In this document: positions 42,005-49,459 of the stretch, piece by piece
Layout: every line of letters starts with the position of its first letter
Position numbering within the stretch: the first letter of the stretch is position 1
Program-made: the position numbers and the translations under genes
Notes under the pieces: generated by a model
Database searches by the model: none
Told to the model about the DNA's origin: nothing
What the model saw: the letters and a program-made list of their open reading frames with translations, nothing else
NCBI RefSeq assembly: GCF_036226685.1
Contig: NZ_CP109009.1
Span: forward strand, 5,979,501-6,043,500
From: Streptomyces sp. NBC_00690
GTDB taxonomy: Bacteria > Actinomycetota > Actinomycetes > Streptomycetales > Streptomycetaceae
Direction of reading: 5' to 3'
Length of the DNA stretch: 64,000 nt

Positions 42005-44812
42005 TCACTCGGGCCCGCTGATCGTGCACTCCCCTTGGGTGAGCGGCGTCGCATCACCGGCGACCCGGCTGCACAGCACCTTCAGCTGCGGTGTCCCGTC
42101 GGCCGAGCTCCGCACTTCCTTCAGTGCGACGCTGTGCCCGCTGCGGTCCCCGTACAGGGGAGCGCCGGTGAAGTCGATCGTGCCGGTGGCCATCCCGCTG
42201 AGCTTGACCGTGCGGAGGTTCACCCAGGTCGCGGCGCGGTTGGGGTCTCCGTCACGGGTGGCCGCCCAGTACAGGGCCCGGGTCGCGTCATGGGCCAGCG
42301 CGGTCTGTCCGCTGGACAGGGCCGCGGTCTTGTAGGACGGCTTGCTGCCCAGCCCCGGCAGATACCTTCCCGCGTCCTTGTAGAAGGACGTCATCGATGC
42401 CGCCTTCTCCAACTCGGCCAGGGCGGCGTGGTAGAGCGTCACCTTGGGGGCCACCCCGTCCGTGCCCTGGGTGAACTTGGCCTTCGACAGGTCATCACCG
42501 GTGAGGATGGAGATGTTGCGCTGGGCACAGATCGGCGAGGTCCCCAGCAGGTCCATCATGGGCCCGATGTCCTCCACCCGGCCGGCGAAGTAGATCACCG
42601 AAGGCACATCGGGACCCTTGCAGAACGCGTCCACGGGCCCCCGCATCACCGGCTTGCCCTGGTCCAACTCGTACCGCAACTCCGGGAGCATGGTGAAGCC
42701 CTTCTGGCGCAGCATCTGCGCCCCGTACTTCGCCTGCTCATCGGTGTAGAGGTCATCCGAGTCGCTGGTGTCCCGGGCCAGCACCAGTGCATGCTGGATC
42801 TGGCTCGGGTCACGCAACTGTGCAGCCACCAGGCCCAGTTGCTGCACCTGCCACTCGTCGGTCGCGGCCAGACTGAACCAGTTGGCGAACTGCTGCGGCA
42901 GATAGGTCGCCGAGTTGGTGCCCGACACCACGGGCAGCCCCGCGTCCCGCAGCGTCTTGTTGGTCTCCGTACTGGTCTTCAGATCACGCCCGGTGCCGAT
43001 CACCCCGACCACGGACGGGTCCTCGGCGGCATAGGCGGCGATGGTCTTGGCCATGTCCTTCTGATGGCGCAGATCCACCCCGCCGTTGGCGATCAGGACC
43101 CGTAGCTTCACGGGGTACGTGTCATTGATGACCTGCTGCGCCAGATGGACGCCCGCCAGTTCCTCGATGCCCTTCACCGGTGACGAGCCACCGTCCTCGT
43201 CATAGCTGAGAGGGCCTGCGTAGATGACGGTGAGGTAGTCCTTGCCGTGCTTGTCGAGGACCTTGCGGTTCTGCTCGGCGATGCGACTCTCCAGCCACGG
43301 CAAGGTCCAGGGCGCACTGGCCTTGTGTTCGGACGCCTTCCCGTCCGGCAGCCAGTCGGTGAACCGCACATCGCCGGTCGCGACTCCTATGCACTCCGTC
43401 GGATCATCGTCCACCTTCTTGCGTTCGGTGTCCCGGTTGGCGGTCAGCACCGAGGCCGAGCAGTACCGGTCCTGGAGGTCGTCCGCCCGGGCCCACAGCC
43501 CTGCCGCGACCAGCATGAGCACCAGGACGAGCGCGTGCAGCGACCACACGACCCGGGCGGCCGTGGGCCGGGTGTCCGCCCGTACGCACGGAAGTCGACC
43601 ATCGGCGAGCGGTCCGAGTCGCACCCCGGGCAGGGGCACCTTCAACACCCAGGGCAGTTCGGCCAGTTCCCGGCTGGGGGACTGCCCGGCGCGGAGGTTG
43701 CGCGTCCACTCCTGGTACCAGATCCACAGCGTCCCACCGGGCTGGGTGATCACACTGCGTTGGAGGCGGGACACCTCGACTCCCCGCACAGCGGCGACGA
43801 TCAGCAGGGGGTCGAGCTCGCTGCGTCGGCTGCGGACATCGCTCACCGCCTTGATGAGCTCGATGCCGCCGTTGTCCGCGCTGGCCTCGGGCAGGAACAG
43901 CATGGGCGGTCGATGCCGTTTGAGACCGCGCAGATCCCAACTCCAGCGGCGGTGGTTGTCGCGCAGATCCTCGAACAGGGCCAGCACATAGAGCTGGAGT
44001 TGGAAGTCGTCCCCGTCCTGGAGCGCCTCGGCCACGTCCTGGGCGCGGGCGGCGATCGCCTTCCAGGACTGGACCGGTCGTAGGAGCGAGACATCGGTGG
44101 GTCGACCGCGGGATGCCGCCCGCAGGAAGGTCGTGGTCATGAACCATCGGCTCTCCCTGCGCAGCCACAGGAAGATGGGCGCACGGCCGGGAAGCACATT
44201 GTCGAGCAGCACCAATAAGACGAGGAAGCCGATTCCGGATGCCAGCGCCACGGACCAGTGGCTGCGGGCGAGCAGTGCCGCCAGGCCCGCGACCAGGCTC
44301 GCCGGCAGGATGTGGGCCATGTCGAGTTGGGCGGGCCCGGGGTTCCACCGCCGGGAGCTCTTGGGCCGCCAGCGCTGTTTGGCGAGTTGGTCGAGTAGTC
44401 GCTGCGCCGGGTTGGGCCGGCCGAGGCCCGTCCCCGTGGCCGTCTGCCAGCCGGGACCTAGCTCTCCCACCGCGTCCTCGATGGCGCGGACCAACCGCAG
44501 CCGTGGGAAGGCGTAGCGTCGATAGACCGAGCGCTGCCCGTCCCATCGCTTGGGGTCGGCGAGGTCCCGGACTAGGGCCGCGGCCTTGCGTACCTCGGTC
44601 GGTCCCTCCTGGGTGGTGGGGACGACGGCGCACCGGGTGCCGTGGGCGTCCTGCCCCCGGTGCAACTCCTCGACCAGATTGACTACTTGATCGTCGTCGG
44701 TGCTGTCCTCCGCGTGCAGCACGACGACGGGCATGGGTGGATCACTGGTGCGGAAGTCCTGGATCAGGACCTCCAGTCTCTTCTGCACCTCGACGCCGGC
44801 ACCGGTCGACAT
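42005..44812 (-). CDS. Membrane protein: degenerate NTPase-like region fused to a periplasmic-binding domain
   Basis: ATG 44812 gives 935 residues; GTG 44866 would add 18. A cytoplasmic N-terminus (1-165) has a strand-loop-helix (PVVVLHAEDSTDDDQVVNL) where related NTPases have a Walker A, but Gly-Lys-Ser/Thr is absent. A helical hairpin follows (about 168-207), then a second cytoplasmic part with LFLPEASADNGGIELIK and DPLLIVAAVRG in the place of Walker B and sensor strands, and a membrane helix about 421-440. The exterior (about 500-920) is a type-1 periplasmic-binding fold (VVGVIGTG, LPVVSGTNSATYL, DAFCKGPDVPSVIYFAGR). It looks like a ligand receptor with a dead NTPase module. Divergent from the imine-reductase gene. 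Confidence 0.82.
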   Translation of the reverse strand: MSTGAGVEVQKRLEVLIQDFRTSDPPMPVVVLHAEDSTDDDQVVNLVEELHRGQDAHGTRCAVVPTTQEGPTEVRKAAALVRDLADPKRWDGQRSVYRRYAFPRLRLVRAIEDAVGELGPGWQTATGTGLGRPNPAQRLLDQLAKQRWRPKSSRRWNPGPAQLDMAHILPASLVAGLAALLARSHWSVALASGIGFLVLLVLLDNVLPGRAPIFLWLRRESRWFMTTTFLRAASRGRPTDVSLLRPVQSWKAIAARAQDVAEALQDGDDFQLQLYVLALFEDLRDNHRRWSWDLRGLKRHRPPMLFLPEASADNGGIELIKAVSDVRSRRSELDPLLIVAAVRGVEVSRLQRSVITQPGGTLWIWYQEWTRNLRAGQSPSRELAELPWVLKVPLPGVRLGPLADGRLPCVRADTRPTAARVVWSLHALVLVLMLVAAGLWARADDLQDRYCSASVLTANRDTERKKVDDDPTECIGVATGDVRFTDWLPDGKASEHKASAPWTLPWLESRIAEQNRKVLDKHGKDYLTVIYAGPLSYDEDGGSSPVKGIEELAGVHLAQQVINDTYPVKLRVLIANGGVDLRHQKDMAKTIAAYAAEDPSVVGVIGTGRDLKTSTETNKTLRDAGLPVVSGTNSATYLPQQFANWFSLAATDEWQVQQLGLVAAQLRDPSQIQHALVLARDTSDSDDLYTDEQAKYGAQMLRQKGFTMLPELRYELDQGKPVMRGPVDAFCKGPDVPSVIYFAGRVEDIGPMMDLLGTSPICAQRNISILTGDDLSKAKFTQGTDGVAPKVTLYHAALAELEKAASMTSFYKDAGRYLPGLGSKPSYKTAALSSGQTALAHDATRALYWAATRDGDPNRAATWVNLRTVKLSGMATGTIDFTGAPLYGDRSGHSVALKEVRSSADGTPQLKVLCSRVAGDATPLTQGECTISGPE

Positions 44813-45219
44813 GCCGAGGTGCCCGCCAGGGCACTTCGGCGGTGGTTCACGATCTCCTTGCGGCACGGCCTACCCCCGTTCGTATGGGCCGAATATGAAG
44901 CTAGCGGGCTGTTTCCCGCAGAGCAGGGTTTATCGACCTCCAATCCGCTATGCGTCGGGCGGGCACCAGCCGTATCGGCGTATGGCCGCCCCTCTTTCGC
45001 GGGCCATCGTCGGATCGTGAGAAACACCGACAAAAGGAAATGCCGATCATCGGTCGAATTCCCTGTCCCCGAGGCCGGCTGCCAGTTGCGGAGCGTTGGA
45101 GTCCGCCAGGCGATTCCGGGCTCAGTGGACCCCGTTGACCTGGATGTTTACCTTCTGGTGAGTATCTGACTTTGTAGTCCGTACTTGTCGGTAGGACATC
45201 GCCGACCAAGGATGGGGAC
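44813..45219. other. Divergent intergenic region (receptor-like gene / reductase)
   Basis: 407 bp without a convincing gene. TTGACC at 45135-45140 and GAGTAT at 45160-45165 could form a weak promoter for the reductase with long spacing. Nothing else stands out. Confidence 0.45.
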
Positions 45220-46119
45220 ATGCCTTCCCAAGCCTCCATCCCCACTGCTGCCCCTTCTACTCCCGTCTCCGTCATCGGACTCGGCGCCATGGGTCGGGCC
45301 CTCGCCGGCGCCCTGGTCAAGGCCGGTCATCCGACCACCGTGTGGAACCGTTCGCCGGGCAAGTCGGATGAGCTGATCGCGCAGGGCGCGGTCCTCGCCG
45401 CCACGGCACGGGAAGCGGTCCTCGCCGGCGAGTTGGTCATCGTCTGCGTCGTGGACTACGACGCGGCGGAGGCCATCCTTGACCCATTGGGCGACGTCCT
45501 CAAGGGGCGGACGCTGGTCAATCTCACCTCGGATCTGCCGGCGCGCTCCCGGGCCGCGGCGCGCTGGGCGCAGGAGCACTCCGTCGACTATCTGGACGGT
45601 TCGGTCTTGGTGCCGACTTCCCTCGTCGGCACGCCCGAGGCACTGTTGTTCTACGCGGGGTCGCGGGAGTCCTTCGATCGCCATGAGTCCGTGCTGAAGT
45701 CGCTGGGCGAGCGGGCCGCGTTCGTCGGTACCGACCCCGGGCTCGCAGCCGTCTACGACCTGTCCCTGCTGGACTTCTTCTACGGCAGCATCACGGGTCT
45801 TGTGCATGCGTTCGCACTGGCCAAGTCCGAGGGTGTACGGGCCGCTGACCTGGCCCCCTACCTCAACACCATCACCCACATCCTGCCGTTGATGGCGGAG
45901 GGTTCGGCCGCCGAGATCGATGCGGGGAGCTACCCGGGCAAGGAGGCCAATCTGGCGATGATGGCCGTGTCGGTCGACCACATCCTGCATGCGGCCCAGG
46001 CCCGGGGACTGGACGTCTCGCACCTGGAGGCGATCAAGGCGGTGGCGGACCGCGCGGTCGAACGCGGACACGGGGCGGATGACTGGACGAGCACCATCGA
46101 GGCCGTGCTCAACCCCTGA
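45220..46119 (+). CDS. Imine-reductase-like NADPH oxidoreductase
   Basis: The 299-residue enzyme of the beta-hydroxyacid-dehydrogenase/imine reductase superfamily has a Rossmann motif VIGLGAMGRALA (about 18-29), VWNRSPGK (Arg/Ser suggesting NADPH) and the catalytic-site segment AAVYDLSLLDFFYG, with Asp180 where imine reductases carry Asp or Tyr. The long C-terminal helix domain (about 195-299) forms the intertwined dimer. The usual catalytic Lys of hydroxyacid dehydrogenases is not in its motif, which favours imine reduction. Substrate unknown. ATG 45220 lies behind AAGGATGGGG. Confidence 0.85.
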   Translation: MPSQASIPTAAPSTPVSVIGLGAMGRALAGALVKAGHPTTVWNRSPGKSDELIAQGAVLAATAREAVLAGELVIVCVVDYDAAEAILDPLGDVLKGRTLVNLTSDLPARSRAAARWAQEHSVDYLDGSVLVPTSLVGTPEALLFYAGSRESFDRHESVLKSLGERAAFVGTDPGLAAVYDLSLLDFFYGSITGLVHAFALAKSEGVRAADLAPYLNTITHILPLMAEGSAAEIDAGSYPGKEANLAMMAVSVDHILHAAQARGLDVSHLEAIKAVADRAVERGHGADDWTSTIEAVLNP

Positions 46120-46153
46120 GTGGTGGAAACCGGCTCCCCGTGCCGGCCGGCGC

Positions 46154-46191
46154 TTGCCTTGACCTCGACGTCAAGGCATACGGTCGATGCA
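46154..46191 (+). promoter_or_regulatory. MerR-type promoter with 19-bp spacer
   Basis: TTGCCT (46154-46159) and TACGGT (46179-46184) are 19 bases apart, the overlong spacer typical of MerR-activated promoters. The dyad GCCTTGAC / GTCAAGGC (46156-46177) fills it. The predicted start falls on the ATG at 46191, so the merR transcript is probably leaderless. Confidence 0.75.
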
Positions 46192-46583
46192 TGCGAATCG
46201 GCGAGCTGGCGGAACGCGCCGGGACCACCACCCGTACTCTGCGCTACTACGAATCGCGCGGGCTGCTGCCCGCACGACGTACGGAGAACGGCTACCGCAC
46301 GTACGACGAGGACGACCTGCGCCTCCTTCGACAGATCCGAACCCTCCAGGACTTCGGATTCGATCTGGAGGAGACACGGCCGTTCGTCGAGTGCCTGCGG
46401 GCCGGTCATCCGGCCGGGGACTCCTGCCCCGCCTCGCTCGCCGTCTACCGCGCCAAGCTCAGTGAGCTGGACACCCTCATCGAGGAACTCCGCTTCATCC
46501 GCGCCCAGGTGGGTGCGCAGCTCGCTGGGGCCGAGGCGCAACTGATGACCGAAACGCAACCACGGTGTGAATTCGGAGGATGA
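46191..46583 (+). CDS. MerR-family transcriptional regulator
   Basis: The 130-residue protein has the N-terminal winged helix MRIGELAERAGTTTRTLRYYE with wing SRGLLPARRTENGYRTYDE. A dimer helix (LRLLRQIRTLQDFGFDLEETRPF) and C-terminal region with Cys66 or nearby Cys (GDSCPASLA) and a terminal Cys (PRCEFGG) follow. The Cys pair could sense thiols, metals or oxidants (inference). It is autoregulated through the overlong-spacer promoter. It lies directly before a thioredoxin gene, so the regulon is probably redox-linked. Confidence 0.92.
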   Translation: MRIGELAERAGTTTRTLRYYESRGLLPARRTENGYRTYDEDDLRLLRQIRTLQDFGFDLEETRPFVECLRAGHPAGDSCPASLAVYRAKLSELDTLIEELRFIRAQVGAQLAGAEAQLMTETQPRCEFGG

Positions 46584-46585
46584 CG

Positions 46586-46933
46586 ATGATTCGAGCAGCG
46601 GGAACCGATGTGGTGACGGATGCGGACTTTGACACCAGGGTGTTGGGAGCCGATCTCCCGGTCCTGGTGGAGTTCACCGCCGACTGGTGCGGCCCGTGCC
46701 ACCAATTGGCGCCGGTCCTTAGCGCGGTCGCGAAGGAGGAGACCGAGCGGCTCACGGTGGCGCAGATCGATGTGGACACCAATCCGGAGACCGCCGTTCG
46801 CTACAACGTGCTGTCCATGCCGACCCTGATGCTGTTCCACCGGGGCCAGGTGATCACTTCCCTGGTGGGTGCGCGGTCGGGGCGGCAGCTACGCCGTGAG
46901 CTCGCCGATGCGCTGACGGGCGAACGGGGGTAG
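46586..46933 (+). CDS. Thioredoxin
   Basis: The 115-residue protein is a classical thioredoxin with active site FTADWCGPCHQLAPVL, the DVDTNPETAVRYNVLSMPTLMLF block (cis-Pro in SMPTL) and a C-terminal helix. The ATG at 46586 has GGAGG six bases upstream; an overlapping ATG at 46580 has no room for a ribosome site. It follows merR after two bases, so the two are cotranscribed from the MerR promoter. It reduces protein disulphides with a thioredoxin reductase encoded elsewhere. Confidence 0.94.
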   Translation: MIRAAGTDVVTDADFDTRVLGADLPVLVEFTADWCGPCHQLAPVLSAVAKEETERLTVAQIDVDTNPETAVRYNVLSMPTLMLFHRGQVITSLVGARSGRQLRRELADALTGERG

Positions 46934-47026
46934 CCGTCGAACGGCGGGTGCGCGACATCCGCCCGGAAGCGGTGACAAAAGGTGCCGCCGGGGCCGAGAA
47001 ACCGACACATCCGGCGCATAAAAAAG

Positions 47027-47054
47027 CCCCGACCGTTGATATTGGCGGACGGGG
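47027..47054. terminator. Hairpin between thioredoxin and helD
   Basis: CCCCG-A-CCG pairs with CGG-A-CGGGG, with an A-A mismatch, around a 10-base loop. An A-run precedes it on the plus strand, so the T-run (GCTTTTTT) is on the minus strand. It may end the merR-trx transcript weakly and block antisense transcription. Confidence 0.5.
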
Positions 47055-47145
47055 TAATTCTCGACGTATATTGAGTGGTTCCTTGCCCATGGTAAACGCG
47101 GGGAAGGTGAATCAATGACCACAGCATATCGCGTCGGGAGCTGAA

Positions 47146-49395
47146 TTGTCAACCGAGGAATTGCAGCGCGAACAGCAATTCATCGATCTCTTGCAGGAGC
47201 GCGTCACCGCGCTCCGGCAGGAGGCCGAAGCCATGCTGCGAGCCACGATCGGGCAGCTCAGCACCCATGTGCAGACCAGAGTCGAACGCGAGGCGAGCAT
47301 CGCCGAGCAATCGGCGGACCTCGCCGCACTCAATGCGGTGGAATCCGGTCTCTGTTTCGGTCGCATCGATCTTCGCGACGGCTCCAGCCATCACATCGGC
47401 CGCATCGGAATCCGCCGCGACGACCATGAACGCACTCCGCTCCTCATCGACTGGCGCGCCCCCGTGGCCCGCCCCTTCTACCTCGCCACCGGATATGAGC
47501 CCATGGGCCTGCGTCGGCGACGCCACATCACCACCATGGGAAGCACCGTCACCGCGCTCCACGACGAGATCCTCGACCTCGCCGACACCACCCGCAGTGG
47601 GTACGAGGACCACGACGGCGACTCCGTACTCCTGGCGGCGCTCGGGGCGGCGCGCACCGGACGGATGGCGGACATCGTCCAGACCATCCAGGCCGAACAG
47701 GACCGGATCATCCGCGCGCCCCGGCAACAGATCCTCGTCGTCGAAGGCGGCCCCGGCACCGGGAAGACCGCGGTCGCACTCCATCGCGCCGCCTATCTCC
47801 TGTACGCCCACCGCGAGCAACTCGCCCGCCGTGCCGTCCTGATCGTCGGACCGAACCCCGCCTTCCTCGGGTACATCGGCGAAGTGCTGCCCTCGCTCGG
47901 CGAGACGGGCGTCCTGTTGGCCACTCCGGGAGAGCTGTTCCCCGGCGTCCGCGCCTCCGGTACGGATACGCCCGCAGCCGCCGAGGTCAAGGGGCGGATC
48001 GCCATGGCGGAGGTGCTCGCACAGGTGCTGCGCGAGCGGCAGGCGCTCCCCGAGACCCTGCCGGGTGTCGACTTCGAGGCCGAGGGACGGGTGCCGGAAC
48101 CGGCCCTGGAGATCGACCACAGCGAGTACGGAATCCTGCTGCTGGGCCGGGAGATGGCGTACGAGGCCCGGGACCGGGCCCGGGCCACCGGACTGCCGCA
48201 CAATCTGGCCCGCCCCCACTTCGCCTTCCGCATCATCGACGCCCTGACCGAACAACTCGCCGACCGGCTCGGCGCCGACCCCTACGGAGGGCCCAATCTG
48301 CTCGGGCCCGACGACCTTGCCCAACTCGGCAAGGAGATCGCCACCAGCGCCGAGGTGCACCGGGCCATCGACCTGCTGTGGCCGGCACTGAGTCCGTATG
48401 AGTTGGTCGCCGACTTCCTTGCCGAGCCTGAGGGTCATCTACCGGCCGAGGAAGCCGAGTTGATTCGGCGTACGGGCGGGGAGTGGACCACAGCCGATGT
48501 GCCGCTGCTCGACGAGGCCGCCGAACTGCTCGGCGTCGATGACAGCGCCGAGCGGGCCACTGCGGAGGCGGAGCGGCTGGAGCGGATCGCCTATGCGCAG
48601 GGCGTGCTCGACCTCTCCGCGGGTTCCAAGACGTACGAGTTCGAGGACGAGGAGTCCGAGATCCTCGCCGCCCACGACATCATCGACGCCGAACGGATGG
48701 CCGAGCGCCATGAGGAGGAGGACCACCGCAGCGCCGCGGAACGGGCCGCCGCCGATCGCACCTGGGCGTTCGGGCACATCATCGTCGACGAGGCGCAGGA
48801 GCTGTCCGCGATGGCCTGGCGACTGCTGATGCGTCGCTGCCCCGCCCGCTCGATGACACTCGTGGGCGATCCGGCCCAGACCGGCGACATCGCGGGAGTG
48901 GGTTCGTGGCGCGCCATCCTGGAGCCGTACGTGGGCGACCGCTGGCAGCACGCCCGGCTGGGCGTCAACTACCGTACGCCCGCCGAGATCATGGAGCTGG
49001 CCGCAAGGGTCCGCCGCGCCTCCTACCCCGAGTTCGAGCCGCCCCGCTCGGTCCGCTCCACGGGAGTGCCGCCGTGGATCCGCCGGGTCTCGGACGGGGA
49101 ACTGTCCGCTGCCGTCCTGGCGGCCGTGGCCCGGGAGCGACCTGAGGAGGGTCGCCTCGCGGTGATCGCCCCGCGCCAGCTCCACGGCCGATGGGAGTCC
49201 ATCGGCGGTCCGGTGGACCTCACCCGCTCGGTCGTCCTGCTGGACCCACGGCAGGCGAAGGGGCTGGAGTTCGACACCGTGATCGTCGTCGAGCCGGCGC
49301 TGTTCACCGACAGCGACCTGTATGTGGCCCTCACCCGGGCGACCCAGCGCCTGGGCGTGCTCCACAGTCGCGACCTCCCGGAGGGTCTGGTTTAA
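47146..49395 (+). CDS. helD: HelD, UvrD-like RNA polymerase recycling motor
   Basis: The 749-residue protein starts at TTG 47146 behind GGGAGC. An N-terminal antiparallel coiled coil (about 3-75) inserts into the RNA-polymerase secondary channel in the family. The superfamily-1 motor follows: Walker A GGPGTGKTAVALHR (about 203-216), a long helical insertion (about 280-520), Walker B HIIVDEAQELSAM, LVGDPAQTGDIAG, LGVNYRTPAEIM and motif VI LYVALTRATQRLGVLH. Actinobacterial HelD removes DNA and sigma from stalled polymerase and can protect it from rifamycins. No rifamycin-associated element was seen upstream. Shares a terminator with glgB. Confidence 0.92.
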   Translation: MSTEELQREQQFIDLLQERVTALRQEAEAMLRATIGQLSTHVQTRVEREASIAEQSADLAALNAVESGLCFGRIDLRDGSSHHIGRIGIRRDDHERTPLLIDWRAPVARPFYLATGYEPMGLRRRRHITTMGSTVTALHDEILDLADTTRSGYEDHDGDSVLLAALGAARTGRMADIVQTIQAEQDRIIRAPRQQILVVEGGPGTGKTAVALHRAAYLLYAHREQLARRAVLIVGPNPAFLGYIGEVLPSLGETGVLLATPGELFPGVRASGTDTPAAAEVKGRIAMAEVLAQVLRERQALPETLPGVDFEAEGRVPEPALEIDHSEYGILLLGREMAYEARDRARATGLPHNLARPHFAFRIIDALTEQLADRLGADPYGGPNLLGPDDLAQLGKEIATSAEVHRAIDLLWPALSPYELVADFLAEPEGHLPAEEAELIRRTGGEWTTADVPLLDEAAELLGVDDSAERATAEAERLERIAYAQGVLDLSAGSKTYEFEDEESEILAAHDIIDAERMAERHEEEDHRSAAERAAADRTWAFGHIIVDEAQELSAMAWRLLMRRCPARSMTLVGDPAQTGDIAGVGSWRAILEPYVGDRWQHARLGVNYRTPAEIMELAARVRRASYPEFEPPRSVRSTGVPPWIRRVSDGELSAAVLAAVARERPEEGRLAVIAPRQLHGRWESIGGPVDLTRSVVLLDPRQAKGLEFDTVIVVEPALFTDSDLYVALTRATQRLGVLHSRDLPEGLV

Positions 49396-49412
49396 GGAGG
49401 CCGCCAGCCGGT

Positions 49413-49439
49413 CCACGGCCCCGGAATCCGGGGCCGTGG
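49413..49439. terminator. Bidirectional terminator between helD and glgB
   Basis: A perfect 12-bp stem (49413-49424 with 49428-49439; CCACGGCCCCGG half) around AAT lies between convergent stops. Confidence 0.88.
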
Positions 49440-49459
49440 GAGCACTCGGGGCACGGAGG

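Noticed and set aside
47027..47054. Rifamycin-associated element upstream of helD
   Set aside because: The inverted repeat does not match the known element (a GGGGCTTGC-type dyad as I recall), so rifamycin induction is not claimed.
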